From: Adenanthera pavonina
Taxonomy: Eukaryota > Streptophyta > Magnoliopsida > Fabales > Fabaceae
NCBI GenBank assembly: GCA_026686845.1
Contig: JAIVEN010000024.1
Coordinates: 12,697,501-12,761,500 of the forward strand
Direction of reading: 5' to 3'
DNA length: 64,000 bases
A model generated the notes under the pieces. That model was given only the letters and a program-made list of their open reading frames with translations. It did not search any database and was not told the origin of the DNA. The position numbers and the translations under genes were made by a program. Positions 12,705 through 23,728 of the stretch are shown here, piece after piece (the stretch's first letter is position 1; each line of letters starts with the position of its first letter).

Positions 12705-13029
12705 ACACCAAATGACTAACAATGTTAGGGCCAAGCACAAGTAAAGGCAAAGGCAAGGAGGTGGTGAAGTAAGAGGAAGCAGGCTGGAAGATATTATTTT
12801 ATATTAGAATAAATGTATTGAATTATGTTAATATGTTCTGAAACAATAGTCAGATAATTACAGTATGATTGACTTGATTTTTATTAATTAAAGTAAACTT
12901 TTAGTTAAGTTATTGTCTTTTAAGCAACCTAATTTTGAAAAGTTTAAAAGTTTAATTGTTCTAGGTTTTTAATTCTTTCTGCTAGATATATAAAATATGA
13001 TTAAATGCCTAGTAAAATAAGATGTTACA

Positions 13030-13418
13030 TCGAAAGTACGGCGTATCATGATTTCAAACCTCTACATTATCAAGCTGATTATTAAAAAAATATGGTCTCA
13101 TATCATTAAGCAAGGTCAATTAAACTTGATATGATGATATGAAAAAAAATCACATTTTTGTTATCTTAGTGTCTAATGATTTAAATTTAATATAGGATGA
13201 TTAAAAAAAATAATTTATTATGATATATTTCCATTCTAAAATTAATATGAGATGATTTTAAATTTGTTTTTTTAATTGATTATGGTATGATATGTTTCGA
13301 TTATCACAAACTTTAATTGTTTCAACATATATCAATCAAATCTTTGGATATTTATTATACGTATGGTTTGGATTTATTATAGATTCATTTATATATACAA
13401 TAACTATAAAAGTTAGAC
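13030..13418 (+). repeat. Tandem duplication, copy 1
   Basis: About 390 bp that recurs immediately downstream as 13419-13518 continued at 16708-17020. Shared anchors: 'acattatcaagctgattatt', 'atcattaag.aaggtcaat', 'gatatgatatgttt', 'catatatcaatcaaatcttt', 'tatggtttggatttattata'. No coding content recognised. Confidence 0.85.
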
Positions 13419-13518
13419 TGAGGTATGACGTGCCGCGATTTTAAGCATTCACATTATCAAGCTGATTATTAAAGAATTTGGTTCCACATCATTAAGGAAG
13501 GTCAATCAAATTTGATAT
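13419..13518 (+). repeat. Tandem duplication, copy 2, left part
   Basis: Left 100 bp of the second copy, cut by the CACTA element at 13519. It continues after the element at 16708. Confidence 0.8.
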
Positions 13519-16500
13519 CACTACTACAGAACTTGCTTTTAGGAACTCTGATTCTGGAACGTTTATTGATAAAATGTGCTGCAAAATATCTTAGATTTTC
13601 TAACTAATGTGCCAAAATTTTGACCTTCGAGAACGTTTTTTCAAGAAAGCGTTCCAAAAAGTTGGGCATACGACACAATAGATCTTATGAAAGACCTTCT
13701 GGCATGTTTTATTAATTAAAGCATTCCAGAAGATTGTAGAACATTGCTTCCAAAAAAGTCCCAAATTCCAAAATCCCTAATTTCTTTTTGATTTCATGCT
13801 CAGACTCAGTTCACTACACAGAGTGTAGTGAACATGTCTTTTCAGGTTTATCTAATTCTATCAATCTAATTTTTCCTCTTTCTTTGCAACCAATATGTAT
13901 TATACAAATGCTTTATATTAAAGCAGAAAATAAGCGAGGAAAATCGTGAAAGAGCATCCAATCAACCATATCCTTATCGAAAAGGATGTATGACATGCAT
14001 AAATTGAACAACAGATTGTAAGTACAAAGATATACTGAGTGACTTTTAGTTGTTACTGATCATTTGGATTAATTGATTTTAATATATAGATCCAAGAGGA
14101 GGGATCTAATGCATCCACTATATCTTGTCATGTGCTGTGGAAAAGGGCATGGAGAATAAGGATGGTAATATTGATGATGAACATGTTCAGAGAGTTTGGG
14201 ATGAATGTGTAAGTATTAAATATATGCATCGATGAATTATTTTACTTCAAATGATAATCCTTACCATTTACTTTTAAATTTGTCTGATATGAGCAATTAT
14301 CCTAGATAGTAACACAAGATGAGGTCCAAAACTGTGGACATAATGATATACTGGGTAAGGTGTTACAAGTCCCTGAGGTCCCTTAGTTGCACACCTACAT
14401 CTCAATTCCCTTAGGTAATTTCTTTCGCTACCGAGTTCATTGTAATTTCTTATTTCTTAATTTATTACTTTATGCTTGGTGTAGGGTGAATCAAAGTACC
14501 AACTATGGTTGGAATCCCCTAAGCGTCGTTTGGTTGCAAAGGGTAGTGTGTATAATAATAATGATACAGTTTTGCATAATTCACCACTACCTAATGGTTA
14601 CCTAGAGTTAGAATTGAAAAAGCTGAGGACCATGGATCTGAGTTGCTAATGCCAGTTGATGAAGTAACAATAGTTGGTGAAGCAATATGTTATTTCGTTG
14701 CATGGCCTAGCAGCCTCATCGTGTTAGTTGAGATGGTATGTCATTGGCACATCATTATAATGTGTTATACCTATAATCATTGTTGAAATGATATGTCACT
14801 TTATCTCATGATTTTTGTTGCCTACACAGTTGCCTACACAATCCAAAAGGAAGGGAAAACAAATCCAAGGGATGGGCCATTCAAAGGGATCGATCATTTT
14901 TCCAGTGAAGTAAAGGCCCGCCCCTAAAGTTAACAAGAAAGCATCACCATATTGCAATGCCTTAGAATTGTTGTGGATGCTCTTGAGGAGGAAGAATCAA
15001 AATCTATAAACTTTGATTTTCAGATTTACTATAAAGATATAGTTGATCATATTTTTAAAGAACAAATTATTGAAATCCTTGATCATGCATGGATAAGTGC
15101 CACTGCCATTAACCTATATATCAGGTACTTGTACCATAACTTGTGAATTAAGTCATTTACTTTTCTTTTTTCATTTTTGTGAATGATATTAATAATGTAT
15201 TTTTATTTAAGATACTTGTATCATCATCTCTTGGTGCCAAATGGGTTAATGGGAAGCTTCTCTTTCATCAATTCCCATGAAATTGGAGCACATAAAGGAT
15301 TTAAGTATATGGAACAAGCACGTGTTGTATCATATTTGTTTGAAGCTAGAGTAGCAGATGATACGTTGTTCTTAGCACCATCTAATGTTGGTGAGTCATT
15401 TATTAAATTTTCAATTATGAATACTTTCAATGTGGAATATGCTTAGAATTTGTTAATGCAAGATTTAAATTTTTTAGGGAGCACTGGATATTAGTTTCTA
15501 TGAATCCTTTAACAGCAACAATATATTACACGGATTCCAAGCATGTAGAGCCAGAAGCCCACAGAGACATGCAAAAGTTATTTAATCTGTATGCATATAT
15601 ATATGCTTTATTTCTTTCTTATTATGTGTCTATATTTTCTCATGTCATTATATTTTAATTAGTTTTTTTTACTAATTATTCTTGTTAGAGCATTGAACAC
15701 CTTTCAAGGAAGCCGCGGATTGTGGATACAAACCAAAGGGAGATCCTACAAATGGATAACAATACAAGTATTGATATATTTAAATTTAAGCAATTATTGT
15801 GAATATTTTTATTGCATGCATAAATTAATATGATCCTATTGTCCTTTAAGTGCCCATACCAACTAGATGAAATTTATTGTGGATATTATGTTATGAAATT
15901 TATGAGAGATGTTATTACACACGGCCAATCCATCATCCCTGACACTGTGTGTACTTCAACTCTATCTTATATTACGTAAGTTTTTAAATTGTACCAAATT
16001 CATTTAACATATTGTATGTGATGCTTCATTTTGCAGTATTTTTCTAATAGATATCATGCTTCCTACTCCAAAGAAGACATACAAGAAGTCATAGAAGAAT
16101 GAGCGAAGTATGTGTTAAAAGAATGTAATTTAGAGAATGTTTATAATATTTGAGATATTGTTTAAAGCTATTTTGTGGTTTGGAAATAATTTTTTGGTGA
16201 CAATTAGACATTTGTAAGTTAATATTGATAGATAAGTAATGGATATTAACTTTTTTTTTGGAAAAAGCATGTACTCTTTAATTTCTATGCATATCTAATG
16301 AAATTCTCAGAATGGTTGGATTATTATTTGCTTTTCTGTTGTCATATTGTTGGAATGGTTGTTGAAACAGAGACTGCAAGTAAAAAATTGAAATTTTATA
16401 AATATATATATTCGGGAACGTTTACTTCTAGAAAGCGTTCGCAAATACTAATATTTGGACACACTTCCCTTATAGAAACGTTTCCGAAAAGCAGCGTTTG

Positions 16501-16707
16501 GACTCTTTACAACTAATAAGCATGCCACAAAACTGGCATCCGGGAACATTTTCTACTTTGTAAGGTGCCCGAAGATAGGTATTTGGAAATGATTTCATTA
16601 AAAAGAAGTGTTCCCTAATTTTTTTAGAATATTCACATATGGAACGCTTCAAAAACGTTTCGGAAGCCAAAAATTAAATATCCCAGAAACCCATTTTTGT
16701 AGTAGTG
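13519..16707 (+). mobile_element. CACTA (En/Spm-like) DNA transposon with TAT target duplication
   Basis: The left end is CACTACTACAGAA and the right end, read on the minus strand, is CACTACTACAAAA. The 3-bp target duplication TAT is perfect (13516-13518 and 16708-16710). Both ends carry subterminal repeats of a GGAACGTTT / AAAGCGTTCC type, for example near 13555, 13630-13655, 16415-16440 and 16480-16500. These are the expected places for transposase binding sites. The element is 3189 bp, shorter than autonomous CACTA elements, and I see only one decayed gene inside (Ulp1-type). No TNP2-like transposase was recognised, so it is probably non-autonomous. Confidence 0.92.
14150..15976 (+). pseudogene. 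CACTA-encoded Ulp1-type cysteine protease (C48) relic, multi-exon
   Basis: Several plant CACTA and Mutator-like elements carry a protein ending in a Ulp1/C48 peptidase domain, related to SUMO proteases. Exon-like pieces occur in order. 14593-14737 contains 'EVTIVGEAICYFVAWPSS', a block found before the protease in such proteins. 14952-15125 reads 'RIVVDALEEEESKS'. 15212-15390 reads 'ARVVSYLFEARVADDTLFLA'. 15478-15588 contains EHWILVSM with the catalytic His near 15482 and Asp in YYTDS near 15530. 15848-15976 contains CPYQ and YCGYYVMKFMRD, with Gln near 15860 and the catalytic Cys at 15878-15880. The His-Asp-Gln-Cys set is thus present. Several junctions have plausible GT/AG introns (donor after 14737, acceptor before 15478). 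The N-terminal part around 14160-14590 is hard to frame and some joins need stops bypassed, so I call it a probable pseudogene rather than proven dead. Confidence 0.75.
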
Positions 16708-17020
16708 TATCATAGTATGAAAAAATTGCATTTTTATTATCCTTATGCCTCATGATTTAAATTTGATATTGGATTATTTAAAATTTATTTTTTAATTGAT
16801 TATGATATGTTTCCATTCAAAAATTGGTATAGGATAATTTTAAATCTACTTTTTAATAAATTATGATATGATATGTTTCAATTATCACGAACTTTAATCA
16901 TTTCGGCATATATCAATCAAATCTTTGGATATTTAATCAAAGAATGCGTATGGTTTGGATTTATTATAGATTCATTTATATATAAAATAATGATAAACGT
17001 TATACTATTTTATTTGCTGC
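16708..17020 (+). repeat. Tandem duplication, copy 2, right part
   Basis: Resumes the duplicated sequence after the CACTA element and matches 13130-13418. It has a small extra block ('tcaaagaatgcg', near 16937) before the shared 'tatggtttggatttatta'. Confidence 0.8.
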
Positions 17021-17298
17021 ATGATTTAAGTATATTTATTTCATTAAATTACATTCAAAAAGGTGAATTTAGTGTTGCAATATGATTTTTTTTAAAATTT
17101 TTACAGGGAACAATTTGTGTAACTATGCTACAATCACATTGATTGTGGTTGGATTGGATAATTCAAGCAAGAACCAAATGGATCATTTTTTTTTGTGAGA
17201 AATGTAATATGATTGTGAGATTAATTGTCCCACAGTGAAATGTCTAAATTTCCTATTCTTTTCTTTATACCAAAACCAACTTTGTTTACTAATATACA

Positions 17299-17459
17299 CA
17301 GTGACGGATCCAAAGGGGGGCAAGTACCATGCTCCTCATCAGCCTTTGTAGTATATATGGTTTACTTTATAAAAAAATGTTGAAATAAATTTGAGCCCCC
17401 GAGATTTGGTTATTTAAAATTTGAGTCCCCTCATTCATTCATTTCTAGATCTGTTACTG
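17299..17459. mobile_element. hAT-type MITE with perfect 8-bp target duplication
   Basis: A 161-bp insert starting CAGTGACGGATCCA and ending, on the minus strand, CAGTAACAGATCTA. It is flanked by AATATACA on both sides (17291-17298 and 17460-17467). The 8-bp duplication and the CAGTG-GGATC terminal motif are diagnostic of the hAT superfamily. It has no coding capacity. Confidence 0.93.
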
Positions 17460-17467
17460 AATATACA

Positions 17468-18680
17468 TTGATGGTTAATAGATTGATTGTCCCAAGATAA
17501 GATATATTTTTGTTATCACATTTCTGAAAAACATTAACAAAGTCGTATAAAAAAATTATCAGAATGCATTAAGTATGATATATGATTTTCAAAGTTTAGG
17601 AATAATTTCTTTCATTTTTACTTCATTAAGATTCCAAGTAAAGCTTTAATCAGTCCCTATTGAATTTGACATTAAGATTCTAAATAAGGTTTTAATCATT
17701 TTTATTGAATTGTTAATTCAAAAACTATTTTTTAAGAAATTTAATTATTATATCTTATTCATACTCATTATATTTATATATATATATATAATTTGATTAG
17801 ATATACCTAGTGCTCTTCATGCATTGTAGGGGTTACAAATTCTAGAATATTTATATATTCAATGAATATGAAAACGAATTATTCATTTGTCGATTCATTA
17901 GATGAAACAATAGATGCATTCTCTCTTTAATTATTAACATATGTACATGAACCATTTTTGAAATTTATCATTGAATCAACTAATAACGACGTATTTTATT
18001 TTATAATTATTAAATATATACATTAACCATCATTAGATGAATCAACAAAATGGGCGCAAAAAAGGAATCAACAAAAGTTTTTAAATTGATAAATATAAAT
18101 AATATAGTATATGAATTATTCAAATTATTTGTACTTCTTTTTTTTTGGGTATCAAGCTATATATCATGTATACGATATTAACGACTAATTTGGATTCAAA
18201 CTGTATTGAGTCGTGAATAAAAGGAAGCTCTCCAAACATAGCCTTTTTTTTTTTTTTATCTACAACACTCTAGTTGGTGACATTATTTAACGCATACTGA
18301 ATTTCTACGTGAATCAATAGTTAATAAGGGATTGATGAATAGCGTGAAAGAATAAAAAAGAATAGAAACAAAATATTTGCTTAATCATTCTTAATAAATA
18401 AAATATATCTAAATTAAATTTTGTTCGTCTATTTTATTTATCCTCTTTAATCCAATCATACTCTAAATAGCAACTATATATCATGTATAATCTTAACAGT
18501 ACAATGTTATCAAACTTAATAAAGAAAGAAGCTCAAAGAAAATCTCTCGTTTGTAATATATACAAAAAGTTGGTTGGAAAGGAATGGTAATAAAATCTCT
18601 TGGTACAAAACAATGAAATATTGTACATTTATTGAAAATTATTATAGCTGATTGTTTCATTTCTCTATCGTGTGGTTGTG
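17468..18680. other. AT-rich upstream region of the defensin-like gene
   Basis: No other gene recognised. Bases 17940-18130 resemble 49190-49340 (shared 'aaatatatacattaac', 'ttagatgaat', 'ataaatataaat'), and 18077-18290 resembles 10735-10930. A poly-T run lies at 18246-18260 and an AT microsatellite at 17775-17792. Confidence 0.5.
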
Positions 18681-18683
18681 TCC

Positions 18684-18691
18684 TATATAAA
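18684..18691 (+). promoter_or_regulatory. TATA box of the defensin-like gene
   Basis: TATATAAA lies 66 bases before the ATG at 18750, inside 'gtcctatataaattggg'. This is the expected position for a short 5' UTR. No other element was assigned. Confidence 0.65.
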
Positions 18692-18749
18692 TTGGGTTGT
18701 CCCTCTTGCTTTGAATGGGCAAAACTGGAAAAGGCATATACATCATAGG

Positions 18750-19636
18750 ATGGCACTAAAGAAGTCTCAAGCCTGCTTCATATTGCTCTTGGTTCTCACT
18801 GTCTTCTCCATTCCATCCACAGGTATGTAGATTTGTGTGTGTGTACGATAATATACAAATTAAAAGGAATTTTTAACAAAACGTTGTTAAAATTATATAT
18901 ATATATATATATATTATTTTTAAAATTTACACAGTTTCATTTTAAAAACAAAGAGAAATCTCTCTCTCTCTCTCTCACACACACAAAATCTTCTGAGTTT
19001 TATTGAGATTGGTATGGTTTTTCATTTTGTAAGAAAGATTTGAATATATTTTAAAAATAGAAGAGAGATATATTTAATTTCAATGAAACTAAAAAGTGTG
19101 CATAATTATTGAATTATATAGTAAGTTCTCATTTGATCTCTTAACTATTATTTTTAATCATTTAACCTAGAAAATATAGTAAATTTTTTCTTTTTTGACA
19201 CCGTTAATTTACTTAGCCAAAAATAATTACATCAAGTTGAATTAATTTATTTATAACATTTTTAACTATCTCATCATACCAACAAAACAAATTAAAAAAT
19301 AATGTGTATTTTTCCTTTCCACTTTCAGACTTCTCATAAATTTATGTAAAATTCATATAAACCCAGAGAAAAATTATGTAATTTAGTGTGAGCAATCATA
19401 GTTGTAATTTTAAGGTTTAGTTGATGTATAAGATGGAAAGTAAGAAGATTTCAAATGTGGAAATGACAGGACAGGAGAATGTGGACGAATGCAAAGATGA
19501 CGATGATTGTTTTTCAAATCGACGATGTTACTATACGTGCCTTCCCGGTACTAATACATGTTACTTTAATCCCTCCACTCATTCATATCGTTGTCGCTGT
19601 TGTTATGAAAACGCTCCTCCACCACCAACGACATAG
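18750..19636 (+). CDS. Secreted cysteine-rich defensin-like (DEFL) peptide, two exons
   Basis: Exon 1 (18750-18822) encodes a hydrophobic signal peptide: MALKKSQ, then a core rich in Leu, Val, Phe and Ile, then a small-residue end. It stops in phase 1 at a good donor (AG|GTATGT). Exon 2 (19470-19636) follows the acceptor ACAG|GA and restores the frame. Earlier AGs in the intron do not. The product is 79 residues (73 + 167 nt). The mature part has eight cysteines spaced C-x5-C-x5-C-x3-C-x6-C-x10-C-x1-C-C, including the C-x3-C and C-x-C pairs of the cysteine-stabilised alpha-beta (defensin-like) fold. It carries an acidic KDDDD loop after the first Cys and ends in a PPPPTT tail. Signal exon, one intron and one Cys-rich exon is the usual layout of plant DEFL genes. 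Such peptides are secreted and act in defence or reproductive signalling; which applies here cannot be told. The 647-bp intron contains AT and CT/CA microsatellites. No disabling mutation is seen. The exact subfamily is unknown, and the exon 2 start is my inference. Confidence 0.82.
18893..18915. repeat. AT microsatellite in the DEFL intron
   Basis: An uninterrupted alternating TA run within the intron. A CT run followed by CA repeats lies at about 18959-18986. Confidence 0.8.
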
Positions 19637-19675
19637 TCATATATTCTCTCTTTCCCCTACTCTTTCGTGTCTCAC

Positions 19676-19681
19676 AATAAA
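19676..19681 (+). terminator. Poly(A) signal of the DEFL gene
   Basis: AATAAA lies 40 bases after the stop codon. A plausible near-upstream polyadenylation element. Confidence 0.6.
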
Positions 19682-19720
19682 TAGATAGGACATTTCGTCA
19701 TTTGGGAACCACTCGTGTTA

Positions 19721-20401
19721 GGTGGTTTTCCAATTTGGTGTTTGTCTAAAAAAATATATTTCTTGATTTAATAATCTTCCTCTCTTGGAAGACTTTGGTT
19801 CATATCCTAATCCTCTATTTCTCTTGAATAAAAACAATGGTTGTCTTATCATTGTTTGTACTCTTCACCTTTTTTATTTTTTTTTTCATATTCTTATTTA
19901 ACAATTTTGAAAGATGGTGAAACTAATTTATATTGGGTAAAAACATTATAGCTCAAGATCCCAATTCAAAAGTGAATATAGAGATCAATGCGTTCAGAAA
20001 AAGATAAAGAGAAAAGAATGAATGAGTGATTTTATTTTAAAATATTTTAGAATAATTTTAGAATTATAAATGTTTTAATTATAAGTTTTGTATTGGCAAC
20101 ATGCTAACCGCAAAAGTGCATGGATGATGTCAAGCAATAAAGTGCTGCATAAGAATATTATTTCCATTATGGATTTGGTACCAACTATAACCACGCCATA
20201 ATAAGGGACAAAAAAGAAACATAAAGGACTACAAGGGATAGGGGAATTTTCTTTATAGATAGTTTTAATATAATACAACAGTTCACCAGGTAGATACGTA
20301 CATACGGGAACATATATAATTTAGTAACAAAATATCCTCGATTAATCTTTTATAAATGTGGGAGTAAGGAGTTAGTACTATAACCAAAATAATCCCTCTT
20401 A
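19721..20401 (+). repeat. Segmental duplicate of 1-740, copy 2 left part
   Basis: Starts shortly after the DEFL poly(A) signal and aligns with 1-697. It ends at the TA where the MITE is inserted. Confidence 0.85.
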
Positions 20402-21031
20402 GTGATGAAATGCTCTTTCAATACATTATATGATTCATCTCAAATAGAGGCCTTAGCTTTGGGAAGCCTTTAGATAATTTGTTATTTTTTTAGGGTTTTC
20501 TGTATTTATTAGTTATCTAAATGTTTAAGAAAAAATAAACATACTAAAAAAATAATAAAAATAATATCCTAATCATAATATTACTAGATATTTCTTTAAG
20601 ATAAGATTGATCTAATAAAATTTAAATTAAACTTATTTAAATCTAAGATTTGACCCAGTGAAATACAAGTTGAAAGTCACAAAATATTCTAATTTAATTT
20701 AAGTCAAAACAAATTGAAACAAAAAAATAATCCTAAATTAATCTAGGTGGGACTTGAGCTTAAAAAATGTTACTTTCTCCTTTAAACGGACATCACTTTA
20801 GTTATGTGGTCCAATTTAGCATTCATTTTTACCCAAACAAGTAAGATTATGGCTTTGTTTGACTCCTCTATGGGTGTACTAATATCTTGGGCCGTTAATG
20901 TGTTGAAATAAACTCCAATTACCTTTGAAATCCCCAAAACATTCCTCTTATCATCAGACTTCCCAAAGCTTAGGCTTCAATTTAATATGAATCATATAAT
21001 GTGTTGAAAGAGTCTTTCAGGTTTACATCAC
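20402..21031. mobile_element. 630-bp MITE with ~60-bp imperfect terminal inverted repeats
   Basis: The left arm reads GTGATGAAATGCTCTTTCAA, continues through 'cattatatgattcat', and reaches 'cttagctttgggaag'. The minus strand of the right arm repeats the same order (GTGATGTAAACCTGAAAGAC, 'cattatatgattcat', 'ctaagctttgggaagt'). The insert is bracketed by TA on both sides (20400-20401 and 21032-21033). The paralogous segment near 697 has the uninterrupted site. Superfamily unclear: a TA duplication suggests Tc1/mariner-like, but the long arms are also seen in Mutator-type MITEs. No coding sequence. Confidence 0.8.
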
Positions 21032-21080
21032 TAAATAATACACAAAATGTCCCATGTTAATTTATAACAATCGATTATCC
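21032..21080 (+). repeat. Segmental duplicate, copy 2 right part
   Basis: Continues the alignment to copy 1: 'aataatacacaaaatgtccc' here corresponds to the sequence around 'atacatagaatgcccc' at 699-716. Confidence 0.65.
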
Positions 21081-21313
21081 CTCATATAAACCGACATCGC
21101 GGGTTACTGTTCAATCTACTATTGTGGATCCGCCCACACTTCCAAATCTGCTTTTTTGGATTTTATATATGGGTTTTCTTTTTTCTTTTACAGTTTAGAG
21201 CACCACTTTCGTATTTGGGGGCGGAGGGGGGGGGGTTTAACCTCTGGAGCCTACATCAGCTCAGGCACGATCCAATGAGTGGGATTTTTTTTCCCTTTGT
21301 CCCATCCAATTTT
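21081..21313. other. Short gene-free stretch with a G run
   Basis: No gene recognised. Bases 21216-21236 contain 'gggggcggagg' followed by a run of G, a possible G-quadruplex. Confidence 0.5.
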
Positions 21314-23723
21314 TGTAACACCCCCATATTTTTGCATATATTTGAATGACTAGATGATGATATGATACATGATGATTTAGGATGTTTAGAAATGCAATTA
21401 AATAGGTTAAATGCCCAAAATATCATAAAAAGATTAAAAAAAAGGGTTTAAAAGGGCAAAATGGTCATTTTACAAAAGAAGAGAAAGAGTAATATTATAA
21501 TACTCCGGTACAGGCTAAAAGTACAAGTAATATTGAAAATGTGTGCCCAGAGAAGGAAAAGTACAAGTACTATAAAATGTGGGTCTCACATGAATAATAA
21601 ATACTGAGCCAGATGATTAGTAAAAATGGACCCTACATGAAAAAAAAAGACAAATTAGTGGATCCCACAGATAAGCTAAATAGAAAAGATACATAATATA
21701 ATAAAAAAATTAGGTAAATGTACACATATCAGAGCAAAATTGATTTGTAAAAATTGAAAAAGCACACACTCTCTCTTGCCCCATTATGACTAAAAATGGG
21801 AGGGAAAATGTAGACAATTTTGCCCATAAGACAAAAAATATCTAGGGGCATAAAAGGAAAAACACAAACAATTGGAAGATAATTTTGGACCCTTGGATTA
21901 AGATGCATTCTAAAGGCCAATATTCACCAACTTTTCCTATAAATAAACCTTTTCTTCCCCTTGCCATTTGCTCATTTTACAAACAAGTTGGAAGGTTAGA
22001 GAGAGAGGGAGTGGTGTGAAGGAGAGGAAGAGAAAGAGGGGGGCCGAGTGGGACAGTGAAGGAAGCAAAGAGAAGAGAAAAAAGAAGAAGGAAGGAAGAA
22101 GAAGCAAGGAAGTAAGCTTCAAGGTAAGTTTTTCTTCCTATTCTCTTCTAGTATTCTCTTTATGCATGCAGCATGAGTTGGCTAGGACTTTAAGAAGCTT
22201 TCTTCTTTCTCCATGTCTCTCTATATGCCACAGCCAATAAGGGTTCAAGGGGCTAGGGTTTGTGTTACTTGAAGGCAATGATAGGAATGAGTTTATGATG
22301 TCATGTAGTGCCTAGAATGTATGCTTGAATGATTAAAGAATGAAGCTTACAAACTTGGTTTTCCTAGAGAGTATGTTCAGCCAAGGCAAGAAGTTGGCCT
22401 TGGAGTTGGAATTTGATAACTTCAGTGGTTCCATTGAGTTCCTAGGGTGCAAACTAGCTAAAGGAGATCAAAGGATTGAGCATTAAAGTTAGTTTGTAAA
22501 ATGTCAAAAGTTAGGGTCATTTATGCATGCATGAGTTCAAGTTGAATTAGCATGATGTTTAGTGAGTTCTATTGATGTTGTTAGGCTCACAACAAGCTAA
22601 AGAAGTAAAGCAAAATAAGAGTAAAGACTAAGTGGAAGCCAAAAGTTAAAGCTTCAAGGTAGCACATTGTTAGGTTTTTATGTTATTGTAAAATGATGAT
22701 TATGTATGTCTATATGTTTTGAAATGTTTTCATGTTGTTGTTATAATTTTTTTTCTTGATTGGTTTGCTGTTTTACAATAAGGAAAATGCCAAGATGTCT
22801 TGTTTTTAAATTGTTATGTTGCTAAACTTTTGTTAGACAACATGGTGTTTATGCATGTTTTCATAAAATTGTGCTATGATTTCAACGTTTTAAATGTAAT
22901 GTGGTGATGTAATTGCATAAATAATGTTGCTATTGAGATTCCCCAAATCTCAACCCATAGTTTCCCAAATGATAGGGTCAACCCATGGTAAAGCAAAGCA
23001 AGTGGCTGAAAGGATTGAAGAAGAAGATTGATGTACTATAAACTGTTTTTGAGTTGATTTTACTATCTGATTTAAACTATTTTATAAAATCAAAAATTAT
23101 TCCAAAAATTCTGGTGTCTATATGTATGGATAGAGCCATGTCTCAAAAATAATATGGCACTAGTTTAGTTGTATTTGGATTTATACAATGGTAGTTATAC
23201 ATATTTTGTGAAAACTACTTCAGTGAAAGTTGTTTCTAACCCCTGAAGGTTTAAATTAGTACTCTACCTAGTAGATACATAATAAATGTACAAAATAAAT
23301 ATGACTAGAAAGTAGATATTTAGATCATTTTAATAATGCTAAAAATGCATGAATTGACTTTGTATTTTCTAAGATATAAATTTTCAAATTTATAGCTTAG
23401 GATTCAAATAGAAACTGAAACTAGAAAATGAATAGTAAAGTTTAAAGATTAACTGTATAAACCTGAGTGGTTATTTTATAGTTTCTTATTTTTCTATGAA
23501 TTTCAAGATGTTCATGAGTTTTAGAGACTTGGACTACTAAGAAATGATTTTCTTACATTTAGTTATGATTTTTGAAAATTTGTTGTGCAGTTTGTTGTAA
23601 AGTCTACTAAAACAATTTTGAACTGTTTTAAGATTTTAATTGGTTCAAGTACTCAAGGGGTTTTTAAACACTTTAAAACTAAGCAATTTACATTGGAAAG
23701 ATGTTAAATGATAAGATGTAACA
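21314..23723 (+). repeat. Solo LTR (family B) with perfect target duplication
   Basis: Begins TGTAACACCCCC and ends AAGATGTAACA. The flanks are ATTTT (21309-21313) and ATTTT (23724-23728). It is 2410 bp with no internal region. It contains a purine-rich leader (21990-22120) followed by GGTAAGT at 22123 and the conserved hairpin at 22935. The 90-residue open frame at 21968-22240 only reflects the purine tract. Confidence 0.93.
22935..22951. other. Conserved LTR hairpin
   Basis: GAGATT-CCCCA-AATCTC, preceded by 'tatt' and followed by 'aaccc'. Confidence 0.75.
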
Positions 23724-23728
23724 ATTTT

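Larger units (their letters stand above)
11292..13029 (+). repeat. Solo LTR with perfect 5-bp target-site duplication
   Basis: Begins TGTAACATCC and ends GATGTTACA. It is flanked by TCGAA on the left (11287-11291) and TCGAA on the right (13030-13034). The length is 1738 bp and no internal retroelement sequence is attached, so it is a solo LTR formed by recombination between the two LTRs. Internal order: minisatellite 11330-12225, purine-rich leader 12295-12390, hairpin 12688-12704. Confidence 0.92.

Noticed and set aside
18493..18756. Minus-strand open frame overlapping the start of the defensin-like gene
   Set aside because: Shadow of the promoter and signal-peptide exon. No domain and no coding context.
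19421..19469. Extending the Cys-rich exon upstream to the in-frame start at 19424
   Set aside because: It would give a peptide without a signal sequence. The ACAG acceptor at 19469 joins in frame to a good signal-peptide exon, which fits the family layout better.
21937..22240. Lys/Arg/Glu-rich plus frame and its Leu/Pro/Ser-rich minus shadow
   Set aside because: Purine-rich LTR leader. The same tract type occurs in the other LTRs without a conserved frame.
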